Assembly (NCBI GenBank): GCA_022605955.1
Contig: JAKCOZ010000020.1
Span: 2,407,001-2,471,000 of the forward strand
DNA: 64,000 nt
Direction: 5' to 3'
DNA from: Rallus limicola
Taxonomy: Eukaryota > Chordata > Aves > Gruiformes > Rallidae
Shown: piece by piece, positions 25,601 through 37,068 of the stretch
Numbering within the stretch: the stretch's first letter is position 1
Layout of the letters: the number at the start of each line of letters is the position of its first letter
Notes under the pieces: generated by a model
Databases searched by the model: none
Told to the model about the DNA's origin: nothing
The model's input: only the letters and a program-made list of their open reading frames with translations
Made by a program: the position numbers and the translations under genes

Positions 25601-26149
25601 CTGAGTTCTAAATGTTTAAACAAAAGGCATGCATATAGTATGATAAGGGGATTACAGGGGCGCAGGAGACCACGTTCTGGCTGAGGTGATACTGATGTAG
25701 TGTTCACTCCTTGTCAGAATTAAACAGAGTAAGAGTCTTAGTGTAGGCTGCATTCCAGCTTTACTAAAGATTTGACTTCTGTCAAGTGATCCTCCCAGGT
25801 AAATTTACTCACACTGACTTGCCCCACAATGGCATTTCAATTCCATACTTGCTGCAAAGGTACACTACCTGCCTATTTTGTTTCTACTCCTCTCACTTGA
25901 TTCCAAGTAAAATCCCTATCACATCCAGCTTTCCATTCAGTGTTTAATTGAGGTTAATTTGGTACTCAGAGTACCAAAGGGTGCCAGAATTTAACAGTCA
26001 TTTACAGACCATTGGAAATGCCAGAGTCACCACTTCTGTCTATTAACTGTTGGGGGACATGGTGTAGGTGCCCAAGTGAGGTGCCTGCAAGTGGCTGGTA
26101 CAAACACTCCCCTCTTTTCCCATGAGAGTATCCAACCTGCATACAGTAT
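22667..26149. other. non-coding stretch, nothing firm
   Basis: Mostly unique AT-rich sequence. Frames at 22835-23227 (reverse, 130 codons) and 23001-23243 (forward) overlap each other and show no recognisable domain. A 15-base motif, TACTGCAGGGAAAAT, occurs twice near 25029 and 25055. Confidence 0.5.
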
Positions 26150-26231
26150 GTGTTCCAACCTCCCTGTGGCAGCAGGTTGGAACTCTATGATCCTTGGGGT
26201 GCCTTCCAACCCAGACCATTCTATGATCATG
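26150..26231 (+). mobile_element. CR1 LINE 3'-end fragment
   Basis: Forward CR1 end: GTTCCAACCTCCCTGTGGCA, GGTTGGAACTCTATGATCC, GGTGCCTTCCAACCCAGACC and ATTCTATGATCATGAT. The ATTCTATG ending and the CCCAGACC motif mark a different subfamily from the copies at 11171 and 35164. Confidence 0.9.
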
Positions 26232-27233
26232 ATTTGCAGTCCCTGTGTTGAACATCTCTGCTTGCTCTTGGGAAACTAAAAGTCCAGCTGAATGCTGCAT
26301 GCCTCAGCAGAGATATCCATTATTTTCCAGAATCCTCATAAAACATACAGTAAAGAGAGTCTTTACCCTTAGGCTGCAGCACCTAGGATCCCTGTGTTGC
26401 CTCACAGTTCCTGCTGCTAACAGGAAGAGGTCACTGATACTCTTCATTTCTCCAAGCACAGGAGGCAGTTGATGTTATCTCAGTGAAGGTTATTGTTTAG
26501 ATCCTAGAAGAAATGTTCAGATTCTAGGAAAATGGGACCTGTTAGAAAACAATGCTAGCCTTTAATACCAGGATGAAACCTGTGTTTAAAAAGCATCCAT
26601 AAAATGTGCAGAAAGTCTGAGAGAATTCCTACTGCAGCCATAGCAATCTGTATGAGTGGGGATGCTCAAGAGGCTACTACGTGGGCCATCTTCTATAATG
26701 GTCAGGTATCAAGAATCAATAAAGGAAGGCAAATATAATGAGCCTGAGGCATTTGACAAACACAATTTATATCACAAAGCTTAGGAGCTGAGAGCCTGGC
26801 ACAGTGAATGTTTTGCATTGCCTTTTTCTCACCTTCTCCAGAAGAGCAGGGTAGAATAGTAGGCAGAGAATGTAGGGGAAATATGTAATGGAGAACAGAA
26901 GGAAGCCAGGGGATGTGCTTATTCAAAAAAAAAGAAGAAAAAAATCCCAGAGAGAATAAAATAAAAGCAGAAATAAAGGCTGCAAGACATAAAAATATTT
27001 TGGGTGGCAGCTGGGTCTCAAAGGAAATGGAGCACTGAAAACAAATAATGTTTCCTACCCTGACAGCATATCTCTCTTCTAGTCTAAATTCAATTATAAC
27101 ATTTTTCCTTTGTCTCACTGATCCTTTTATGACTAAAAAAATAGATCATCTGTCTTTGCTGGTTCCAGGACACTGGTTGGAGAGTAGTGCTTCCAGCAAA
27201 ATATTTGAAAATGTGCTTAATTTGAAATCCAGC

Positions 27234-27305
27234 TGACTGTAATGGGGTTACTCATATGCTTAACATTAAGCATGCACTTAAGTGCTTTGCTAAATTAGGC
27301 CCAAT
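27234..27305. repeat. ancient amniote dispersed repeat relic
   Basis: TGACTGTAATGGGGTTACTC, CATATGCTTAACATTAAGC, TGCACTTAAGTGCTTTGC and AATTAGGCCC follow in order. This matches a pattern I recall as common in turtle and other sauropsid genomes: CAATGGG...ACTCACATGCTTAA, then GCATGTGCTTAAGTGCTTTGC, then GATC(A/G)GGGCC. The family name could not be assigned. The short inverted repeats GCTTAA/TTAAGC and CACTTAAGTG are directly visible. Confidence 0.55.
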
Positions 27306-27440
27306 ATTTACATCTTCAGTGTTTCCATATCCTAATAAGAACTTAATCTTCTAACCACATAACACATTGGGTTTGCATATTATATGAAATACTACTGCAG
27401 GGATTTGACAGGCTAAATTTCACTGTAAATAAGGAGGATT

Positions 27441-27492
27441 AATTCAAATCCCACTGGTGTCATTGGAAAGATTCCTACTGATTTCCATAGTT
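27441..27492. repeat. ancient amniote dispersed repeat relic
   Basis: CAAATCCCACTGGTGTCATT, then GGAAAGATTCCTACTGATTT and CCATAG. The alternation of 'CCCATTGACTTCAATGG'-type and 'GAAAGACTCC'-type cores resembles the family at 27234, which lies only 140 bases upstream. The two are probably parts of one old insertion. Confidence 0.45.
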
Positions 27493-28529
27493 TATGCATA
27501 TAGAAGAGAAGAATTAGATAAACATTCCCTAGGAGAAGTAGTAAGAGGTTCTTAGAAGCTACAAAACAGATGTCTTTGTTTTGTATCAATCATTTCATTG
27601 GGGTCTATTCTGCAGCAGGACTCTGCCTGTGATGATGTAATGAAAGGTTCCTCATCATGGTAACTTTATGTGGCAAGGCTGAGCTCAGCCTGTCTTCTGG
27701 GAAGCACCAGGTAAGATGTGAGCATCACACAAAGCACAACAAGAACATCTAGTTGTAAAAGGGATGTTTATAGTTCATTCTTGCTGGGTTTGGTTGTTAG
27801 GAAGTCAAACCATTACACTTTCTCTGGGGTGTAGTGTTGCATTGGCCAGGGGGTTATCTTATTTCTGTATTAACTTTCAACAAAACCTTGTGAGGGAAAT
27901 TCTGTGGGATGTTTTTAAATTGCAATAGTGAGGTGGGCAAATATAAGCTACAGCCAACAGTGCATGTCTGTTGTAGTTTTCAACATCTGAAGTTATTACA
28001 AGGATATCCTTAGTGTTTGTAACACAAGAGCCTCATATTTGTCTGTATTTTTCTCTTGAGTTCTCTTTTGACATGTACCTGGTGCCTTTGCTGTGGGGCT
28101 GAGCCTGTGTTATACTTTGAAGAGCAGATCACAATTGTAAAACCAATTCTCTCTCCAGAGCAGTTAAGAGGGCATTAAGAAAACGAAATGGGAAAACTCT
28201 GGGATGGGAAAAAAATCTTTGATTTTTTTCTGTATGTGGAAAAATCCTGGCCAAACAAAAAAGCATTTGTAATTGATCTGTGAATCTCTGTTTTCTGGAT
28301 TGGGCTGGTTTATGTCTTGAAAAGGGGTTCACAATGTTATTGCATTCTCTGCCTTCTTTCTTCTTCCCTTGGTTTAAGGAATTTGTGACATCTCTTGTCC
28401 ATCTGTTTCTAGTCCTTGAGACCTGAATTTGTAATTTTTGTCTGTGCAATACCTAGAAACGGATTAACTCACAGAATGAGACACACAATGTGTAGGTAAC
28501 TCAGCTGGCAAGGCTGTAAAAGCTGCAGG

Positions 28530-28750
28530 AAGAAGACGACGACTTTGGCAATTAGTTATTTATTTGAGGCATTTGGAATTCTTAATGGCCCCATTAAGAG
28601 CATGTGTTTGCTGCAGTGTCACAGGGAAGTGTCTTTGCAAAGAGTTTAAACGAAGGATAGGGTAGTAACCGTGTCTTCCTGGCTTGACTTTTATAAACCT
28701 CAAAGATATTAGTGGTGCAGTTACACCAGTTTAATTACAGGCAGGACTGG
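28530..28750. promoter_or_regulatory. candidate conserved non-coding element
   Basis: Repeat-poor, high-complexity sequence with homeodomain-like GCAATTAGTT, CTTAATGGCCCCATTAAG (a near palindrome around 28581) and CTTTGCAAAG, plus several retained CpGs (GACGACGACTT, AAACGAAGG, AACCGTG). Its 3' end overlaps a possible old-repeat core (TTACACCAGTTTAATTA, 28711-28745). Some vertebrate enhancers derive from old repeats, but nothing here proves it. Confidence 0.3.
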
Positions 28751-30390
28751 GTGTCTGGTTTATGTGATGTCCTTCCTTCACATCAAGCCTGAGTGTGGGG
28801 GTGTGTGAGCATTCACACATACGCAGTTTGTTGAAACTCTTACTGAGCAGAGAAACTCCTCCTGGCCAGGGAAATCTCATTGCTCACTGGGAGCAACCCT
28901 CCTTTCTGGAGTCAGCCCAGAAGCTGACTGCTGTCAGCCCCCACAGATGTTGATGGGTGCTGCTGTTTTGGTGCTGCTGCTGGGAGATGGCACCACTCCC
29001 CATGTAAGAAACTCTTTTCCCTTGGCATTAAAGTTCTGTGTCCCAGTCCCACATTCTCTGCTTGCTGAGATCTACCTTGCATTCCTGGTGATTACAACAT
29101 TAATATGCAAACCATGCAAGTTGTGATAAGTAGTTCCAGAGCTATTTACTAGCAGGAATATGTAATGTCAGATGAGGCTTCTAACTAAGTATTCCTTTAA
29201 AAATACTGCCCATAACTCTCTGCAACCTTCTTGGCTTATATATGTAAAACTGACAGTGTCATATTGTTTGTTAGCTCCAAGAGCCATATTATGTATATTA
29301 TTCTTACTCCCCTGAAAAATCCCAACTGTTGTATATTCCAGAGAGACCCATTTTGGAAGAAACAATAACATTTAAATTGTACATTCATTTTAAAAGTGTT
29401 ACATAGCAAACTATATTTTTTCTATTTTAATTGGGAAACTTCTGTAGCAGAAAGTTGTAAAGCACCAGGATTCTGAAACAACTATAAAGTGCACAACAAT
29501 GTCTGGAGCTGTGTTGTTGTTTAAATGAATAAAATGCTGTAATCAAACCATTTTACACCCTTATGCAGTATCTAATTTTAAATTAGAAAGAGACAGGCAT
29601 CTAATTTACTTCCTTCCTCACTTTTATGTCCATCAGAGATCAACAATGGGGAATAAACTTTTTTGGATCACTTAGATTCTTGTGGTCACTGAGGAGATGT
29701 TCACATACATGCTATAGACACTGAGGGTTGCTGTGTCCAAGGGCTGGCACACAAATTAAGGAAATGAAGATGAGATGCTCTGTGTGTTGCAGATTGGCAT
29801 GCTTCTTGTGTTTCTGAGTTTGCATCTGCACAGCTGTCTCCATTAGCCAAGACATAAATTTTTAGGCTTCAAATGTAGTAATATCTGGGAGATGCTGTAG
29901 AAATGACTTCTCCAATTTTTTTTTTTACTGAAGCATATATTGAAATGGAGTGTTTTAATAGGCTCTTTGCAGCTGTTAGCTTTGCTGCACTTCAGAAAAC
30001 AAAGCTGCTCTTTACAGATCTTCATACAGGTATTGATGCCTTGCTTCAGATGCCTATTTAAAATATTCCTGCTTTTGTTTTTGCAGGTAGTAATGTCTTA
30101 CAGATATGATGCAAAAGCTAGAAAGAACACTTACAACTCTATTATCTCACCTGTTGCCATGTAAGGTATAGATTTTTTCCACTCATAGCTCATTGTTTCA
30201 TGGATATCTACAAAATAAGTGACCTGACATCACTCAAATTCAGCCTAAGATGGCCTTAGTGCATGGTAGCTAGAAAGGAAGTATTTCTTTATGAACATTA
30301 AAGGTAACATTTTCAAAGGGAGTGAGAGAGGCAGTGGGAAAGGAAGAAGCAAAGCAGCTTTCATAGTATTCATTCATAATGTCAGTAATG

Positions 30391-30442
30391 GGTATGGTTG
30401 GACTCGATCTCAAAGGTCTTTTCTGATTTAGTGATTCTGTGT
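30391..30442 (+). mobile_element. old CR1 LINE 3'-end fragment
   Basis: Forward CR1 tail of an older subfamily: ATGGTTGGACTCGATCTCAA, AGGTCTTTTCTGATTTAG and TGATTCTGTG. About 50 bases. The AGGTCTTTTC form contrasts with GGTCCCTTCC of the younger copies. Confidence 0.82.
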
Positions 30443-33400
30443 AGTTCAAGGAATCTGTTTGTATCAAGTAGGCCAATAAATTTTGAGATTAATTTCTCTG
30501 CACACCTTTATAGGAGGGAGGAGGCAATTTTCAGGTGGGAGGAGGAAACTTCCAGGTTGTTTTTCCCTTCCAGATTTGAAGGTCCAAATCCCTGCCAGCA
30601 AGAGATCTATAAGGAATGATGAGCATATTCCCTTCTCTGTGTTGTACTTGGATAACAAAGACCTGACTTTTATGCCAGTAGGAATAATAGAGTCTGAATG
30701 AGTACAGATAACAGCCCTGAATGACCCAGTACATTAACATCCCATCATAAAACTACAGTAGCCAGTACTGTGTAAAACAACAGCACAGCAAGTTGCTTCA
30801 CTGGGTAAATCTGAGTGTGAGTGTATGGACACTTGGAAAATGTGGCAAAAATGGAAGGAGGAAACTGTTTTCCTCTAACAACCATTTGATTTTGAGATTT
30901 CCATTGCCTATCAGTCACAGCTAATTAAGGTTAGCTCCAGTGGTAACTGCTAGTTGCTGCTTTAATGAGAAGAGAAAAGCAGTTTTTGGGAAGAAAAATA
31001 TCCATATTGATCTCTTCTGACTCGTAGCCTTAGTCCCTTTTCAGTCTGATGAATACAGATGTATGACCAATACAATATGTGTAATATAATTACATTTTGG
31101 ACAAAAATTATTCTTCTCTCTTTGTTTTCACTTAATTGATAAGGTTAAAATATCAGCACTGATAAACAGCAGAAGGCACTGTGATGCCTCAACAACACCA
31201 GGTGTGGTCAGACACCCACGCTTTGCTGGTATGAAAGAGTAGGCTCTAATGCAACCCTTGCTCACTAAACGACATTTGAGGTCAGAAACCATAGTGCTGT
31301 ATACATTTGGAAGACAATCTAACTACCAAACCCTCAACAATACTTCACCAGCATAGTGGAGGACACAAGGATATTTTCTCTCTGCCAAGTGGAACCAAAG
31401 ATTTTTCTGGTGTTTATTACTGTCCTAACTTGGTTTTCCCTGGAGAAAATATGAACTTTTTCCTTCATCTTGACTTCAACTAGAGACTTTTGGAAAAGCA
31501 TATTTCACTGTGATCTGTTCTGTGTGTGTCTAGGGAAGGTGGTGTGAACCATTCCTCCCATGGAAAGACTCCAACCTTCTAAAGCAAGCATTTAGTATCT
31601 TTGGAAGCCAATGGATCAGTACCACATAGATCCCTTTCTCATCTTTAAATTAATTTTTAATTAATAGAGAAAGTTCTGTTCAGGTGATTTTCTTTCTGGG
31701 GGGACCTTCCATCTGCACACTTACCCAAGTGTCCCTACTGTTCTTATTAACACTTACTGGAAGCTTAGCTTGCCTAAAGCAGATGTGATCTGTCCATTGT
31801 ATGCTTCTGCAGAGGAATAAGGAGCAAAAAATCCACCTTTTAAAATGGAATAATAGAATTAAGAAACAAATGGAATAGAGCTCAGTGGGAAACAAGGACA
31901 TACAAGGATCACTCCATAATGTGGAGAAGACTTTTATAAAAAACATTAGCTAGGTTAAAAATCAATTTCTCTAATATAAGAAATGCAATCTAAGCTTAAT
32001 TTTAACCAAAGATTTGTTAAGGACTTGGCAAGCAAATATGGATTTTTACAGGCATTCTGTTTCAATTTTATGTGCAAATGACATTTGGCAATGGTAATTG
32101 AAATACAGCATGACTTTCTCAGTTATTTCTAATTTTGGTTGCTTGTCCCCAACTTTTGGTTGTCTTTCTGGCTTTGCTTGTGAACTTTCTTACAGGCATG
32201 TTAACTCTGCAGTTGTCTCCAATTGTTTCTATCATTTTTTTTGACTTATAAGAATTTAGATCTCACTGGACATGCATTTATTAATAAAATGTGAAATTTT
32301 AAGAAAAAGAAAAGCAGTGGTTTTAATTTAATTCCAATTTGATGTAATTGAAAAAAATTCACCTTGCTTCCACATAAAATCAATCTATAGGAAGCTGATT
32401 TTAAGCACTTCTATTGGCATCAGGGAATTTTTTTTCAGGAGTGATGTCTTAAACATAAAGATTGGGTACATTTATATGTGATTTACATACAAAGAGGGAG
32501 TTAACAGAGCTGCAGAGTAATAGTTTTGGAAATGAGATACAGACATTATTAATGGCAAAGGAAAGAGCTGTGACCCTCTTAGACTGATTAAGTTCACACC
32601 ATAACACCGAAGTGTGCCTGCTGAAATCTCAGTATTCCTAAGGGCAGTGATGTTCTTGCTGTCAATAAGCACAGGTTTTCATCTATTCTCTGAATAGGTT
32701 AAATCACTAAAATTCCCTTCCAAACAAAAATATAGAGAAAAAACAAAAAAAATAATTGAGTTTTTTAAAAATAATTTGCTTTTCTCTTGGTTTACCTTGT
32801 TCAGAAAGATAAGGACTTATAGATACTGAGTCTAGGCACAAGCAGTGAAGTTAAATCAGATGACAGTTGAGTTAGGACAGAGCTCTTTTGCAGTGTACTG
32901 CCTGATTAATAAATGTGGGTTTTTTCTTGGGTGGTGGCTTTTGTTTGTCAGCCCAGAAAAATTCCCCATGATTCTAATTCTAAAAGAGAGATAAGTAGAA
33001 ACTTTCAGAGATTTTTTTCTTTTAAATGGAATAAAACTTGAGAAGTGATTTCCCCAATTTATACATGAATAAAACCAGGAATTCTATGTTATGTTAATTG
33101 AAGTTTTAAACTGAGGTAATAATGCAGCTGAATGTCTAATGCATTGAAATAGGACTATGACAATATTTTTCTAGCCTCATTCCTATAAAAAAAAAGCAGG
33201 AGCCACCCCACAATCTCTGTGATACCTTTCCTTAGAGAATTGCTGGAAGGTTGTCTGTGAAACCCAGAGAGATCAGAAAGCCATGAAGCCTGGCCCATGA
33301 TCACAGAGGAAATGCAGCAGGTGCTTACATATCCCAGACTGGCACACTGGTCTCCAGCCCATGTTTTTTCTTCCCTGGGTGCTCTTCTGCCTTGTACATA

Positions 33401-35163
33401 AATCATTGTGAAGATTCCAGGTGGCTGTTATCAGGTCTGAGTGTTTTTCAGTCTGAATTACCCATGCTTTTGGAGGAGGAATGCTTTCTCTCTGATGGCC
33501 TGATGTCAGTGTTACCATGGCTTGAAAGGTCTGTCTGCCCAAACCTTGGTCCCCATCACAATCCAGCCAAATTTTAGAAATGCAATTTCTCCACATGTGT
33601 CACATTCTTTTTGGATTTAAGTAAAATGACTTCAATATTTACTTTTTTCTTACATTGCAGTCCATTAGGAACTATGATTGAGTATCCTGAAATGATGAAT
33701 AGTTCCTGGGTGAGGATTAGCCAGAGTAGCTCAGCCTGCCTCCACCTCAGAAAGGATGGAAACCCAGGTTTTTCTCTGCCATCAGTGACTTAGCAAAACA
33801 AGAGAAGAATTTTGATCTGGCAGAGTCTAGACAGGTTTCATGTGTCAATAGAAAAATGAGATGAATATTAAATAAATATTATTCAGCCCAAAACAAGATC
33901 CAGCTGCAGCCGTTGGAAGTGGTGATTTTACTTGGAGCCTTGTGGAAGAGTTGTGTAGTGAACAACATGCAGCAGAAGATATATGATTCATTTCACAATG
34001 AACCCCAAGTGCCAGGTATTTTATTACCTTACACAAGGAGTTACTTCCAGAGGTAGTAAATTTTTCATTTAAGCTTCCTTTGTTGGCTATAATCCCTTTG
34101 ATTTCTTTCTTTAATTAAATCATACAAATTTTCTGGCTGTTTTTCCTTTGTTCTATTTAACTACTCACAATCTTTTAATGGTGATGGGCAGAGAAGAAAT
34201 AAATGTCTGACAAATATACCTTGGTGGCAAAGCCAACTACAGTAAATCCTGTGACTGAAATACCAAGTTGTACTCTGAAGGGTATTTATTGTATTTAGCT
34301 ATCCCAAAAGACAGCTCTGAAAAGTCTAATCTCCCCCCAGAATCCCAGATTAGATACAGTAATGTGATAGGGGAGAGATGCAGCGTTCAGGAATGGATTT
34401 GCTTCTCTATATTGAATCTCTGGTTAGTAACCTCTCTGGCAGATTATGCAGTTTGAATGTGCCAGTGGTACTTCTGTAATTATAATCTCATGTTCTAGCT
34501 AGTGTAGGTATCTAGGTAGTAAGAGGTAGTTATCTAGGATAGTAATAAGGCAGTCTGTGTTAATTATTATTGTTTCTCTTCCAGTAATGCAATGTTTGGT
34601 TAATGCTGCTTCTGTACTTACACCAAGTTTCTGTTGGCTTCAGCAGGCACAGGGGGAATGATGGTTAATCTCAGACTTTATCTGATTCTCCATCACTGCC
34701 TGGTGACACATATTCTCTGTGAAACACACAGACAAATAAAATTCTGAATTTTGCATTTTGAATGTTTTGACAGAGAACAGTTAACTTTCAAGTGAAGTTT
34801 TAAATTGATAGATGGACCTTAATGTTCTCATGAATTGTTTGCAAGCAATTAAGGGCATTTTGAATAAATTGCTTACATCTTAGTTATCTTCTGGAATAAT
34901 TAATTTATTGAATGACTGATTTGCTAGATAGGGTGGTTTGATTTGTATTCACAGATATTTTTAGTCAGTGTTGCAGTAAGCTAGGGAGAGGGAAACATCA
35001 TTAGGTCTTCAGTGAAAACCAAAGCATCCTTTTCATAACTGGTTCAAAAGGCTTTGTTTTATATATTCCCAAATTATGTTTTCTCTGGTAAACTGGGAAC
35101 CTAGAGTCTCTAAGACTGAACACTTAGCTATGCAGACATTACTTGCTCATTGCTTGTGTGTCC
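30443..35163. other. non-coding stretch, nothing firm
   Basis: AT-rich unique sequence with no recognised gene or repeat tail. A 49-base splice-bounded frame (33661-33709) and a possible repeat core (34611-34660) are noted under findings. Confidence 0.5.
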
Positions 35164-35769
35164 TGGTGGCTAAGAGAGCCAATGGGATCCTGGGGGCATC
35201 AGGAGGAGTGTTGCCAGCAGGTCACAGGAGGGGATCCTCCCCCTCTGCTCTGCCCTACTCAGGCCCCACCTGGAGTGTTGTGTCCAGTGCTGGGCTCCCT
35301 TGGGATCAAACAGACAGGGATCTCCTGGAGAGAGTCCAGAGGAGAGACAGGGAGATGCTGAAGGGCCTGGAGCATCTCCCCTGTGAGGAAAGGCTGAGGG
35401 AGCTGGGGCTGTTCAGCCTGGAGAAAAGATGACTAAGGAGTGCCTAATTAGTGTTTATAAATATCAAGCATGGGATGCAGGGGGAATTAGCCAGCCCCTT
35501 TTCAGTGTCTGTGGGGACAAGATAAGGGGCAATGGCTGCAAGTTGGAGCACAGGGAGTTCAGCACCAACCTGGGGAAGAACTTTTCCCCAGTGAGGGTGA
35601 GGGAGCCCTGGGCCAGGCTGCCCAGGGGGTGTGGAGTCTCCTTCTCTGGAGAGATTCCAGCCCTGTCTGGACACCACCCTGTGTGCCCTGTCCTAGGGAC
35701 CCTGCTTTGGCAGGGGGTTGGACCCCATGGGCTCTGGGGGTCCCTTCAAACCCTTGTGATTCTGTGATC
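35164..35769 (+). mobile_element. longest CR1 LINE copy in the window
   Basis: About 600 bases of forward CR1. It runs from CCAATGGGATCCTGGGGGCA through CACCTGGAGTGTTGTGTCCA, GTGCTGGGCTCCCTTGGGAT, GGAGCATCTCCCCTGTGAGG and GACCCTGCTTTGGCAGGG to the complete terminus CCTTGTGATTCTGTGATC. The forward frame at 35076-35432 is the remnant of the C-terminal end of the CR1 reverse-transcriptase ORF2 and reads [21 protein letters not shown]. It is 5'-truncated and lacks the endonuclease and most of the RT, so it cannot move by itself. It is well preserved and probably the youngest insertion here. Confidence 0.96.
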
Positions 35770-36539
35770 TCTAAGTGAGCTGAGGACCATGATACTAAGA
35801 CGACTTGTCTGTTACAGGTTAACTGTATTTGAGCTTATTGAAGAAAGTTGCAACACATTCTATGCTGAGCTTTTGAGATTTCTCAAGACAGGTAGCAATG
35901 CCCTAGAAGCACTTCCTTCTAGAACTGTAAGATGAAAATCAGAAAACTCATTATTAACCATGGGTCTTGACTGTTGAAAATTGTGCAGTATAAATACCCC
36001 ATGATCCTTAAGAGTGGTACAGAGAATGTTACAACTGCAGTGCTAAGCCAAACAGTTCTTGAATGGTTGTGTGTTCTGAGGTAAATGCTTGACACCAAAA
36101 AAAATCATGGTTGATAGTTTGAAAACAGTTGAATCATGGGTGATGTAACACTGGTACTTTCAGAGGATCTCCAGATCTTTCTGAAGACACATCCGAAGTC
36201 TCTCTTCTCTATTTCCAAACTGAGCATTACTATTTACTTTGATGCCATAAAGAATTCTTCAGCAGCATGAACACAGAGTCCAATGTGAGCTCTTCAGAAG
36301 AGCATCTAGGCCTCCTTACATTGGGAACAAAAGCTTGCAGGGAATAACTTTAGAACATCACATCCCTCATTCCTGGAAGAAGACAGATGGAACTACACTA
36401 GTGCTTTTTTCAATTGTTTCCTTGGAACATGTTGCATTAAACGGTTTTTATAATTATCCATTGACTCTAAACTGGTTTATATGATTGAAATTTGTTATAG
36501 CAAAATTATTTCTATTATTTGATAATTGAACTCATAACC

Positions 36540-36596
36540 CTAAGAATCGTTTAGGTTGGAAAAGACCCTTAAGATCATCAAAGTGTTCAGATCAAC
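36540..36596 (-). mobile_element. old CR1 LINE 3'-end fragment
   Basis: Reverse-orientation tail of an older CR1 subfamily: AGAATCGTTTAGGTTGG, AAAAGACCCTTAAGATCATC and AAAGTG. The expected GTCCAACC motif is degraded to GTTCAGATC. Confidence 0.85.
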
Positions 36597-37015
36597 AAAG
36601 AGTAATCTCAGTCTGTGTGCTCTAGAGACAGTGGGGAAAGTGGAGTAGGGTAGAAGGAGGGATAAGTAGCTGACTTTTCCCTGTCACGTGGTCTGCAGCT
36701 CCTACTAACCTAGTCAGGACTAACAGTGTGTGTCTGTCTCAGGACCCCTTGTCAGTGATCAGGATTGGGTCTTCAATCCCCTGTGATTTACTCTGTCACA
36801 GCTACTGTTGGCTGGCTACAAGGAATGTGCTTTGGTGGTGGAGTTTGCTCTTTGAAAGACCATGAGTAACTCAATGATTTGTAAGAACAATTTACTCGAC
36901 AGTTTTGATATAGTGCTTTGTAATTAGATGTTGGTTCAATTTTCAATTCAATTCAAGTAATACTCTGTCCTGACCAAATCCTGTAGAAATTCATGAGCTA
37001 AAGACTTTGTTAAAT

Positions 37016-37068
37016 GGGATAGCTCAGCTGACTGACAATAAGCAGAAGTTCATGAGTTCAGGTTGGAT
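37016..37068 (+). repeat. tRNA-like remnant (SINE or tRNA pseudogene)
   Basis: GGGATAGCTCAGCTGAC fits a pol III A box (TRGCNNAGYNGG, last base off), followed about 25 bases later by TTCATGAGTTCAGGTTGG, a degraded B box. Spacing fits a tRNA, but the acceptor stem cannot be closed and the B box has lost GGTTCGAATCC. It is likely an old tRNA-derived SINE or dead tRNA copy, or chance. Confidence 0.3.

Larger units (their letters stand above)
26232..30390. other. non-coding stretch with ancient-repeat relics
   Basis: No gene recognised. The 106-codon reverse frame at 28129-28449 is charged but carries no motif. Old repeat relics (27234-27305, 27441-27492, 28711-28745), a conserved-element-like block (28530-28750) and a weak 74-base exon candidate at 30087-30160 fall inside. 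Confidence 0.5.

Noticed and set aside
35076..35767. Forward frames of 118 and 112 codons
   Set aside because: They lie within the CR1 copy at 35164-35769 and are ORF2/3'-region remnants, not host genes.
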